DNA from: JASUTC01 sp035447925
Lineage (GTDB): Bacteria; Thermotogota; Thermotogae; MWEM01
Direction of reading: 5' to 3'
Assembly (NCBI GenBank): GCA_035447925.1
Contig: DAOTHY010000002.1
Location: forward strand, 1 to 64,000
DNA length: 64,000 bases
Every line of letters begins with the position of its first letter. Position 1 is the first letter of the stretch. This document shows, piece after piece, positions 35,640-43,708 of the stretch. The translations under genes were made by a program, and so were the position numbers. The notes under the pieces are model-generated. The model saw only the letters and a list, made by a program, of their open reading frames with translations. It made no database searches and was not told where the DNA came from.

Positions 35640-36503
35640 TTACGCAATCTCAATTTTTTCCCAAATCATCGATAGATAGTCGATAACTCTCTGGTAATCT
35701 GATCCATCAATAGTTTTAATGCATCTTAATCGTTCAAGGCATTGATGTTTTTTCTGCAAAACCAATTCTTTAGAGGTTTTAATTCCCAAAGCTTGCGGGA
35801 TTGTTTTTTTATGGTTGTCGACATCTTTTCCAGGAGTTTTACCAATGTCTTCAAATCGCCCTTCAATACCCTTTAAATCATCTAAAATCTGAAAGGCAAT
35901 CCCCATATTTTGTCCCGCATCTTTTAAATATTGTATGTGTGGATCTGTTTTTTTTACCAAAACCGCCGGTGCGGTCATAGAAAACTCAATAAGTCTTGCA
36001 GTTTTATACTCATATATCCTTTCAATATCCTCTTGAGAGATTTCTGACCTTTCTTCCATTATGATATCCAAGTATTCTCCATATGCAAGATCTTGAGAAC
36101 ATCGGGAAAAATATTGGTTTAATGCTGTGCTGTTTAATCTTGTTATCAGTTCAAAAGCTAAGAAAAAAATGAAATCAGCTGCTACTACAGCTGTTCCATG
36201 GCTAAATCTTTTATGATGTGATAACTGACCTCTACGATAATCATCGTCATCAATTTCAGGTAGGTCATCATGAATTAGAGAGGCAGTATGTAATAACTCC
36301 ACAGCAGAAGCAATCGTAAACAATGAATGATAATCAATTCGCAACGTTTCTCCGCACAAACAACATAAAGCAGGTCTGAATCTTTTCCCGCCTGCTTCTA
36401 GAGAATACAGAATTTGTGTTTTCCATTTGTTGTCGTTGATCGATACTTCTATTATTTTGAACAAAAAAGACTCAAAATCAGATCTTCTCCAATTTTCTTC
36501 CAT
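35640..36503 (-). CDS. Polyprenyl (farnesyl/geranylgeranyl) diphosphate synthase
   Basis: The 287-residue protein is an IspA-type chain-elongating prenyltransferase. The first aspartate-rich motif is complete (HDDLPEIDDDDYRRG). The GKRFRP motif near residue 36 binds IPP. The second motif reads FQILDDLKGIEG: two aspartates are present but the fifth position is Gly instead of Asp. Catalysis may be retained; the change is notable. A final GKDVDNHKKT segment is typical. It would make C15 or C20 diphosphate for undecaprenyl or other lipids. The ATG follows AAGGAG. folC lies next upstream. Confidence 0.88.
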   Translation of the reverse strand: MEENWRRSDFESFLFKIIEVSINDNKWKTQILYSLEAGGKRFRPALCCLCGETLRIDYHSLFTIASAVELLHTASLIHDDLPEIDDDDYRRGQLSHHKRFSHGTAVVAADFIFFLAFELITRLNSTALNQYFSRCSQDLAYGEYLDIIMEERSEISQEDIERIYEYKTARLIEFSMTAPAVLVKKTDPHIQYLKDAGQNMGIAFQILDDLKGIEGRFEDIGKTPGKDVDNHKKTIPQALGIKTSKELVLQKKHQCLERLRCIKTIDGSDYQRVIDYLSMIWEKIEIA

Positions 36504-36570
36504 TCAAACTCCTTCCTGTCTGACATAAGGATGATGGTTATAAAATTTTATCACATATGGAGAATTTCTG

Positions 36571-37902
36571 CTAACTTAAAGTACTCATTATTTCTTTTAA
36601 ATAACCGATGACATATAGCGAGCCGGTAATTAAAATGGGTATTTTTTTGCGTTGGGCTTGTTCTAATGCTTTTAAACATGCTTCTTTATGATCAGGCAAA
36701 TAGGCTACCTCTGTTTCTTGTTTGTGTTTGAGGTATTCTTGAACGATAAGAGAAGTATCAGTATCTCTGGGCGAGTTTGGCTCAGTGATAATGACAGAAT
36801 CCGAAATATCAGATAAAACATTACAAATCTGATGATAATCTTTGCCACTTAACATGCCGGTGAGCAATATTGGTTTTTGTTTATTGAAATATATTTGCCA
36901 GTTTTCAATTAGCGAATCAATCCCTTCTCCATTATGTGCTCCGTCAACTATGATTATTGGCTCATCTGAAATCTTTTCAAATCTTCCGGGCCAATACGCC
37001 TTCTTAAATGATCTTCTGATCACATCCTCAGAGTACTCAAGACCCTTAACTTCACAAAAAACGAGATAAGCCATTATAGCCGTTGAAGCATTTTTCATCT
37101 GATGAGTACCATTCATTTTTAATTTAAGATTGTGAATATCGAGCTGTTTGCTTTGAAAATGAAATTCATTGGAATTCAGTTCGTTTTTTACCGGCAAAAA
37201 ATGATAATCCTGCAAAAATCGATACAATGGAGCTTTTTTTTCCCTTGCAACCATTTCAATGACTCTAACTGCATCAGGCAAATCAGTTCCACAAATCATG
37301 GGTGTATTTGATTTAATGATTCCGGCTTTTTCAAAGGCTATTTTTTCAATGGTATCTCCTAAAGTTTTCACATGATCAAAATTGATGGAAGTGATAGCGG
37401 TTACATCAGGATTCAAGGCACTGGTGGCGTCTAATCGTCCGCCTAATCCAACTTCAACGGCTGCAATTTCACAATCATTTTTTTGAAAGTATTTAAAAGC
37501 CATGGCTGTTGCACATTCAAAAAAACTTGGTTTCATTTCTTCTGAGATTTTATCCATCGAGTGGACTGCATCATAGATTTCATTAGCGATGTTTACAATA
37601 TCTTCATCACTGATCATCTCGTTGTTACAGGTAATCCTCTCGTTAAAACGAACCAGATGCGGGGAATAATTCGCACCTGTATGATAACCAGACTCAGTAA
37701 AAAGAGTTGATAAAAAACGGGTAACCGAACCTTTTCCATTAGTACCAGCTATTTGAATGGCATCAAAGTAAGTTTGCGGATCTCCTATTAGATGAAGTAA
37801 TTTTTTAATCCGCTCCAAACCTAACTTGATGGTTCCGTGTGGTCTTGAATGAAAAAAATATTCCAAAGTGTCTTGGTATGTACTAAATGTTTTTTCTTTC
37901 AA
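36571..37902 (-). CDS. folC: Folylpolyglutamate/dihydrofolate synthase
   Basis: A Mur-ligase-family enzyme of 443 residues. The ATP-binding loop is GTNGKGSVTRFLSTLF near residue 52, followed by SPHLVRFNERI and the catalytic VEVGLGGRLDATS. DGAHNGEG and the C-terminal GMLSGKDY and TGSLYVIG complete the family pattern. It adds glutamate to folates and may also form dihydrofolate. The start is TTG at 37902 with GAGAGGG before it. It is read leftward with the polyprenyl synthase downstream. Confidence 0.95.
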   Translation of the reverse strand: MKEKTFSTYQDTLEYFFHSRPHGTIKLGLERIKKLLHLIGDPQTYFDAIQIAGTNGKGSVTRFLSTLFTESGYHTGANYSPHLVRFNERITCNNEMISDEDIVNIANEIYDAVHSMDKISEEMKPSFFECATAMAFKYFQKNDCEIAAVEVGLGGRLDATSALNPDVTAITSINFDHVKTLGDTIEKIAFEKAGIIKSNTPMICGTDLPDAVRVIEMVAREKKAPLYRFLQDYHFLPVKNELNSNEFHFQSKQLDIHNLKLKMNGTHQMKNASTAIMAYLVFCEVKGLEYSEDVIRRSFKKAYWPGRFEKISDEPIIIVDGAHNGEGIDSLIENWQIYFNKQKPILLTGMLSGKDYHQICNVLSDISDSVIITEPNSPRDTDTSLIVQEYLKHKQETEVAYLPDHKEACLKALEQAQRKKIPILITGSLYVIGYLKEIMSTLS

Positions 37903-37920
37903 AGCATTCCCTCTCTTTTT

Positions 37921-38241
37921 TTATTTAAAGCCGCCAAGTTGATAAACATATACAATTACTTCAGCAATCGCCTTATATAATTCAGGTGGTATCTCAGAAT
38001 AATAATCCAATTCTAATAGCTTTTCGACTAATTGCTCATCTTTATAGATGGGGATGTCATTCTCCAAAGCAATTTCTACAATCCTTTTTGCTAATTCGCC
38101 TTTTGCCTGAGCTACAATTCTAGGGACAGGTCCTTCCTCCGGATTGTATTTTAAGGCTGCAGCTTGCGATATCTCTTCTGCATTCACTTGTTTTCCTTTA
38201 GATTTATTGAGGAAATGAAAAGATCGATCTTTACTATTCAT
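37921..38241 (-). CDS. FlhB C-terminal-domain-like protein (FhlB/YlqH type)
   Basis: The 106-residue protein corresponds to the cytoplasmic export-switch domain of FlhB alone: AAALKYNPEEGPVPRIVAQA, then KGELAKRIVEIALENDIPIY and ELYKAIAEVIVYVYQL. Position NPEE replaces the autocleaving NPTH of full FlhB. Homologues (YlqH of Bacillus) sit beside a FliK-like gene, as here: it overlaps the upstream FliK-like gene by 4 bases. It may tune substrate switching of the flagellar export machine, or do something else. Confidence 0.85.
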   Translation of the reverse strand: MNSKDRSFHFLNKSKGKQVNAEEISQAAALKYNPEEGPVPRIVAQAKGELAKRIVEIALENDIPIYKDEQLVEKLLELDYYSEIPPELYKAIAEVIVYVYQLGGFK

Positions 38242-41200
38242 GCGAACTGATAAAAACCTCCCTTTTTGTTAAGGTTTGAAAAACGGTTCATCTTATGCTT
38301 CAGTATCCCATTTTGATCTAATTTTTCTCTAATATATAATCCCCTTAATTGATAATCCGTTTCCTTGATTCTTTTGATTAGTGTTGCAGAATGGTTGGTA
38401 AAAGCCTTCGCATATTGTTGCTCGGCGTAAATATAGATATCAATTTTCTTATCCGTTACAACAGTATCTACAAAAACGGTGCCAAACATCTGTGTGTTTG
38501 TTTCAATAAATACTCTATACATTTCGCTTTTTTCGTAACCACCTTTGTTCATCATCTTTTGTTGGAGGTCTATCACAAAGGGATGAGAATTTATTGTGAG
38601 CAAAGATGAATAAGCAGTGAAATAGTCTGGTTTTTCAGAAGATATATTAAGGAATTTAAGGATCTTATCTGAACCAATATCATTTCTGTAGTGTGCTTCA
38701 TTTGATTTCAAGTCGGTTAAGTTGCTTTTTTCCGACTGGATGTTCAGCTCTTGCTGGTTTTTTTGATTTGTAGCATTGTTTGAATTGAGCTCTTTTTGTT
38801 GAATAGACTCTGATGCCCCTTCCTTTTGTTTTACTTCTGCTGTCGCTTTTGATAATAATTCGGTTTGCTGTAATGGTATTTTGTCTTTTTCCAGCTTTTG
38901 CTTAAGGGAATCTGAAATATCTGAATCCCATGATGCTACGTTTTTTGTCAGAGGCTCTTTTGATTCAAAGGAAAGTTGATTCCTTGAATCTGCTTTAAGG
39001 GGAGGGGTGTGATCCGTCTTATCTTCTTTCCCATCCGTTTTGATTGTGACTGACTGCAAATCCTTTTCTTTATTTGTCATCAGTCTCTCGGCATAGGCTT
39101 TGATGATCATAAATGCCTTTTTCGAAAAAGATTCAATTTTTTTAATCATCCCATCCTCATCATTTTGTTTGATTTGATGATTGACAATTAATTGAGGTAA
39201 TTGCAGCTTTAAATATTTTTTTAAGGCTGAACCATAAATATGAGGAGCAAGATCTCCTTCCTTAATTGATCTTGTTGCCAAATTAACCATGTCCAGTGTT
39301 GTATGGTTAGCCTCTTTTGAAGGTACGCCATAGGATTTAAAAGAGGAAATCATGTCATCTATTTCAATACTTAAAAGCGATGTTTTGATCAATTCTTCAA
39401 AAGCTTCCGCTGAAAATAAAACAGGCATATTGTAATTGTTTTTAGAAAGAAAAGAATGAAGAAATTCGTTTGCTGTTTTATCATAGGGCAGCATTTTCTC
39501 ATCATACTTTTGATTTACATGATCAATAGCTAATCCTCTTAACTGATTGGGTAAAGATGATGAATTTGTTTCGTCAATCTCTATGTTTGTTTTTGGGGAT
39601 TTTTTTTCCAACTGTTCCAGACTCATTTCCAATGATATTGGTTTACTTAATGCGTTTTGCAGGACATCTACGATCTTTCTGATATCTTCTGATGAAAATG
39701 CAATCGAGAGCTTTTGTGAGTTATCTGAAGATTCTGCTTTCGCATTCTCAGATACTTCATTTGTTTTTGAATAGTCCACATTCGATGACTTGAATGGTTC
39801 TGACCTGCTTGACAAAAATTCACTATTCTCTTCATGATTATCCTTACTGTCAAGAATGATTTGAAAATCATTGAATTTTTTCTTGTCTTGAAAGTGTAAA
39901 TCATCAAAATGATGATTTACTGTAAACTGAATTCGTTTCAGTCCGTCTATCTGATTTGTATCGGAATGACTGATAAGCACTTTGCTTGTAGTCTGATTTT
40001 CTAAAATTAGTGCTTTTTGACTATTTATTTTAAGATTCTTCTTGTTTGAAGGAAGAAGATCGTCAACGTCGAAGTGTTTTGAATCATCCTTATTCGTGTT
40101 GTTTAATTGAATAAGTGCATTAACAACCCTTTGTGTATCTGCTTTTGTAAATTTCAGAATTTGTATCTGCGTATTGTCCTCACGAATGTTAGGAGCGTTT
40201 TTTTGAGGATTCTTAACACCGTCCTGATCATTGGTGTCAATTTTTTGAACCGCTTCTTTGCCAGCTTTACTTTCTCCAGCTGCTTTGATTTGTATACTCT
40301 CATTTGTCAGCAGGCTGGTTTTATTAATCACTGAGTTGTCTTTCGTTTCTTGAGTCATGGAAATCGTGAGTTTCTGATTGCTTAGTTTGTTGTTTTGCGT
40401 GTCTAATGTTTTTTTTGTTCTTTCTGTGTGATCTTCCTGTTGATGATTCCTTTCCTCTTTGACACTATAATCAGTGAAGGTTTTCAAGGGCTGTAAAAAC
40501 CTTCTATTTGTTGATGTTATCAAGGGCTCATCCTTTTTTTGTGTTTGTACACTGTCCATCGCTTTATGGCTATCCGTTTTTTTCAAATCCAGCACTTTAT
40601 CCTCAAGATTATCTCTCTCGAGTTTTTGTTGGGATGATTGAGTATTAAAGTTTTTAAAAACAAACTTTTCTCCAATAAAGGGTTCTTTTTGGGCATCCTC
40701 TTTGGCGCTATGGTTTTTCTGTAAATCAAATAACACAAATCTTTTTACAATTTCTTTCTTTATTTCCTCGGGTATCTGATCCCAAGCTTTTCCCATTTCT
40801 TTAACTCTTAATGATAGTTCAACTAATCGTCGGTTGTATGGTTCAGAATGATCATAAAGATTGAAACTCTCATTCTTTGTATCTGACTCATTTAAAGTGT
40901 GAAAATCATAGTCATCTTTTAATATGGTTTCTATCATTTGAACCAGTTCGTTTGAAATCTTGGCAAATTGCAGGCGCTCATTCTGCGGCATCTGATTGAT
41001 GATATCCTCGAGCTCTTTTGTTGTTTGATAAGGCAACGAAAGCGAAAAGACGTCCAGTAATTTTCCGCTTATTTTTTTAAGCATTTCTTCGGAAATCTCA
41101 ATGGGTAAATTCTTGCCAAAAAAAACTTGAATCTTATCCCCTATTTTTATACTTGCTGCATTTCCAGGTTCAATTTTATAAACTTTATCGTTAATAAGCA

Positions 41201-41345
41201 CGCTGATTTCTTTACCTGATTTGGCAATCACCTTGCCCTGATAAGCTTCTGTTTTTCCTTTGAACTGACTGTTTTTTGAAAAGGCTTGAACAGAAATTGC
41301 TGCAGAGGGCTCGTTTGCAATATTCACTGTTTCACCTTCTATCAT
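38238..41345 (-). CDS. Large FliK-like hook-length-control-type protein (YlqG type)
   Basis: The 1035-residue protein has an N-terminal beta-rich region (GKVIAKSGKEISVLINDKVY and the IKIGDKIQVFFGKN segment). A very long Gln/Lys/Asp/Ser-rich disordered middle follows, and the C-terminal FliK-type domain begins around 900 (RVFIETNTQMFGTVFVDTVV and AFTNHSATLIKRIKETDY). The FlhB-like gene follows with 4-base overlap. Order and domain content match ylqG-ylqH of Bacillus, though this protein is much longer. No other flagellar gene is present in the window. Confidence 0.78.
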   Translation of the reverse strand: MIEGETVNIANEPSAAISVQAFSKNSQFKGKTEAYQGKVIAKSGKEISVLINDKVYKIEPGNAASIKIGDKIQVFFGKNLPIEISEEMLKKISGKLLDVFSLSLPYQTTKELEDIINQMPQNERLQFAKISNELVQMIETILKDDYDFHTLNESDTKNESFNLYDHSEPYNRRLVELSLRVKEMGKAWDQIPEEIKKEIVKRFVLFDLQKNHSAKEDAQKEPFIGEKFVFKNFNTQSSQQKLERDNLEDKVLDLKKTDSHKAMDSVQTQKKDEPLITSTNRRFLQPLKTFTDYSVKEERNHQQEDHTERTKKTLDTQNNKLSNQKLTISMTQETKDNSVINKTSLLTNESIQIKAAGESKAGKEAVQKIDTNDQDGVKNPQKNAPNIREDNTQIQILKFTKADTQRVVNALIQLNNTNKDDSKHFDVDDLLPSNKKNLKINSQKALILENQTTSKVLISHSDTNQIDGLKRIQFTVNHHFDDLHFQDKKKFNDFQIILDSKDNHEENSEFLSSRSEPFKSSNVDYSKTNEVSENAKAESSDNSQKLSIAFSSEDIRKIVDVLQNALSKPISLEMSLEQLEKKSPKTNIEIDETNSSSLPNQLRGLAIDHVNQKYDEKMLPYDKTANEFLHSFLSKNNYNMPVLFSAEAFEELIKTSLLSIEIDDMISSFKSYGVPSKEANHTTLDMVNLATRSIKEGDLAPHIYGSALKKYLKLQLPQLIVNHQIKQNDEDGMIKKIESFSKKAFMIIKAYAERLMTNKEKDLQSVTIKTDGKEDKTDHTPPLKADSRNQLSFESKEPLTKNVASWDSDISDSLKQKLEKDKIPLQQTELLSKATAEVKQKEGASESIQQKELNSNNATNQKNQQELNIQSEKSNLTDLKSNEAHYRNDIGSDKILKFLNISSEKPDYFTAYSSLLTINSHPFVIDLQQKMMNKGGYEKSEMYRVFIETNTQMFGTVFVDTVVTDKKIDIYIYAEQQYAKAFTNHSATLIKRIKETDYQLRGLYIREKLDQNGILKHKMNRFSNLNKKGGFYQFA

Positions 41346-41363
41346 GAAGCTATCTATTTATCG

Positions 41364-41786
41364 TCATTTAAAGCACCTACTAAAGAGTAAGCCGAGCCTC
41401 TCCCACTCCTGCTTTATAAATAAATAACCAATTAAGGTTTCAAATGCCGTTGAGTATCGATAATCATAGTCATTTCCTCTTTTTTTTGCCCCTCTTGAGT
41501 TAAGACCCTTTTTGACTACATTTAGTTCATCATCGGTAAGCATTGATTGTATTTGTTCTAAATACAATCTTTGGCCTGAAGCCCTTTTTGACTGAACACC
41601 ATTCTTGAATGCTTTTGATGTTTTGACTCTTCCATCGCCTATGGAATTAAAAGTAGCTATTAGATTAAAAAAAGAATCACCAACAAACGCCAAAATATCC
41701 GTGGGTATCTCATCTTTATTGGTCACTAATTTTTGAAATTGAAATAAATCCCCTAATTGCTTCATCTCAGAATGATTGTTGTCCAA
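41364..41786 (-). CDS. mrnC: Mini-ribonuclease III
   Basis: The 140-residue protein is an RNase III catalytic domain without a dsRNA-binding domain. FVGDSFFNLI carries the conserved catalytic aspartate region, VVKKGLNSRGAKKRGNDYDY is the family linker, and YSTAFETLIGYLFIKQEWERL is the signature RNase III helix with the conserved Glu. MrnC matures 23S rRNA ends. A TTG at 41786 with GGAG upstream starts inside the pilT 3' end; an internal ATG (codon 8) is an alternative. Confidence 0.92.
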   Translation of the reverse strand: MDNNHSEMKQLGDLFQFQKLVTNKDEIPTDILAFVGDSFFNLIATFNSIGDGRVKTSKAFKNGVQSKRASGQRLYLEQIQSMLTDDELNVVKKGLNSRGAKKRGNDYDYRYSTAFETLIGYLFIKQEWERLGLLFSRCFK

Positions 41787-42840
41787 ATTTCTTCTCCACT
41801 TTCTCCAAATCCCTACAAAAGTTCAAAACCATTTCCTTGGAAATAATTCCGTTTTCATGCGCATCCAAAAGAGCCTCGTCAAAAGACTTCATGCCGTATT
41901 TTTTTCCAGTTTCCATCAAGGTGCCTATTTGATGAAGTTTTTGTTCTCTGATTAGGTTACGAACACCGGAAGTGGCGATCATGATCTCAGCCACAGGGAA
42001 AAAACCTTTATCGTCTTTTCTTTTTACAAGCCGCTGATATAGGACACCGATTAGACTATTTGCCAATTGTAAAGTAATTTGCCGTTGTTGATGAGCCGGA
42101 AAGACATCCACAATTCTTTCTGGTGCTGTGGGTGCAGAGTTGGTATGGATGGTTCCAAAGACCAAATGACCCGTTTCTGCTGCAGTTAACGCCAGAGCCA
42201 TTGTCTCCAAGTCTCTCATTTCACCAACCAGTATGACATCGGGATCCTGCCTAAGTGCAAACTTCAAACCATCTTTGAAGGAATCCGTATCCAATCCCAA
42301 TTCTCTTTGATGAATAAGGGCTTTTTTACTTTCAAAAATATATTCTATGGGATCTTCTACCGTCAGAATGTGCACATTACTGATCACGTTAATGTGTTCC
42401 AACATAGCGGCCATAGAAGTGGATTTACCGCTACCTGTAGGTCCTGCAACCAAAATAAGCCCGCTTTTCTTTTCACTCCATTCTCTAAGAATGGATGGAA
42501 GCATCAAATCGTCCAGTGTTCTAACCTTTTTGGTAATTATTCGAAATGCAGCTGCTGGATTTCTTCTTTCATAATAAATATTTGTCCTTACCCTTATGAT
42601 ATCCTGTATTCCAAAAGAGAAATCGTTTTCCTTTTTGTCGGTTTTTTTTAAGCCTATTTTTTCGTAAAGATAATCAATGCTTTTTTCTAGATCCTCTTTT
42701 GTGAAAACCGGCACGTCTTGCAATCTCTGTAATTCCCCAAACACTCTATAAACTGGATGTTCTCCTACCGAAAGGTGAACATCAGATGCGTTGAGTTGAA
42801 AAGCATGATAGATTAATTTTGGAATATCTAATACCGCCAT
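41767..42840 (-). CDS. pilT: Type IV pilus retraction ATPase PilT
   Basis: A PilT/PilU secretion ATPase of 357 residues. N-terminal PAS-like region with ASDVHLSVGEHPVYRVFG, Walker A GPTGSGKST, Asp box TVEDPIEYIF, Walker B (DVILVGEMRDLETM), His box GTIHTNSAP and the C-terminal AIRNLIRE-like GVRNLIRE motif, which is specific to PilT. It would power pilus retraction or act as an assembly motor. pilB and pilC are not in the window, but a pilin-like gene occurs at 51.4-51.8 kb. It overlaps mrnC by 20 bases. Confidence 0.92.
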   Translation of the reverse strand: MAVLDIPKLIYHAFQLNASDVHLSVGEHPVYRVFGELQRLQDVPVFTKEDLEKSIDYLYEKIGLKKTDKKENDFSFGIQDIIRVRTNIYYERRNPAAAFRIITKKVRTLDDLMLPSILREWSEKKSGLILVAGPTGSGKSTSMAAMLEHINVISNVHILTVEDPIEYIFESKKALIHQRELGLDTDSFKDGLKFALRQDPDVILVGEMRDLETMALALTAAETGHLVFGTIHTNSAPTAPERIVDVFPAHQQRQITLQLANSLIGVLYQRLVKRKDDKGFFPVAEIMIATSGVRNLIREQKLHQIGTLMETGKKYGMKSFDEALLDAHENGIISKEMVLNFCRDLEKVEKKFGQQSF

Positions 42841-42844
42841 TTTT

Positions 42845-43708
42845 TCACCTCTTTTTCACGATGATTTCTTTATCCTCTAAGCCACCTACTAAAACTAAAT
42901 CTTCTTTGTGTTCCAGTACGGTAACCCTTTTCTTTGTCTGATTCTCAAGAACCACTGTTTCGTCAGAAATATAATCACCTGGAATCCAAGCAGCCATTTG
43001 TTCAACATAAGAGACGGTTAATTTGCAGGATAATTCATTCAATGATCTTGAATTCTTCTGGTCAATATCTAAATCCAAAGCTAACAGATACTGACCGTTT
43101 TGCTCAATAAACACCATTTCTTTCAATAATCTTTTTTCATTGGTTGGCATCATTAATAATTCAACATACTGAGCATTTTTCAAAAAAGTCATTTCATTTG
43201 AATAAATTTGAATATAAGCCTTGGAACCCTTGGGTACTATTTCAGCTAATATTGTTCCTTTTGTAACAAAGAGATGTTGGTTGACTTTGAAGCTAATAAT
43301 ATAGCCATCCACCGGAGATTTAATTTTTGTATTCTCAAGCTTTTTTTCAGCCAACTCTATTGCTTGTTTTTTTTCTTCTTGAATTGCTTTTCCAGAATTA
43401 AGGAGTGAAACAGCATACTCATTCTTCGATTTAGCCAATTGATAGGCTTCTTCTTTGCTTTCCATCTGGATTATGACTGTATCTATTTCAACGTAATTTC
43501 CAATGCCCTGATGAATGTCTTCAATGAAGTCATCGGTTGGGGATTTGATCAATATTTTTTCAGGAAATACGATTGTTTTTTCCATTTGTATTTCATTGAT
43601 AAGCTCAAATGTCCGAACGATCATTTTTTGTGGCTTTTGAATGATTAGTAAAACAACAAAAATACTTAGCACAAAAATCAAGAAAAAAAGAAGGATCATT
43701 CTTTTCAA
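42845..43708 (-). CDS. HlyD-like membrane fusion/adaptor protein
   Basis: The 287-residue protein has an N-terminal membrane helix (ILLFFLIFVLSIFVVLLII), then a short coiled-coil hairpin. A biotinyl-lipoyl-like barrel with IKSPVDGYIISFKVNQHLFV is followed by GTILAEIVPKGSKAYIQIYS, the usual adaptor pattern. Membrane fusion proteins link an inner-membrane pump to an envelope channel, but no pump gene is adjacent, so the partner is unknown. It starts at a TTG overlapping the upstream gene's TGA by 4 bases and lies 4 bases before pilT. Confidence 0.78.
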   Translation of the reverse strand: MKRMILLFFLIFVLSIFVVLLIIQKPQKMIVRTFELINEIQMEKTIVFPEKILIKSPTDDFIEDIHQGIGNYVEIDTVIIQMESKEEAYQLAKSKNEYAVSLLNSGKAIQEEKKQAIELAEKKLENTKIKSPVDGYIISFKVNQHLFVTKGTILAEIVPKGSKAYIQIYSNEMTFLKNAQYVELLMMPTNEKRLLKEMVFIEQNGQYLLALDLDIDQKNSRSLNELSCKLTVSYVEQMAAWIPGDYISDETVVLENQTKKRVTVLEHKEDLVLVGGLEDKEIIVKKR

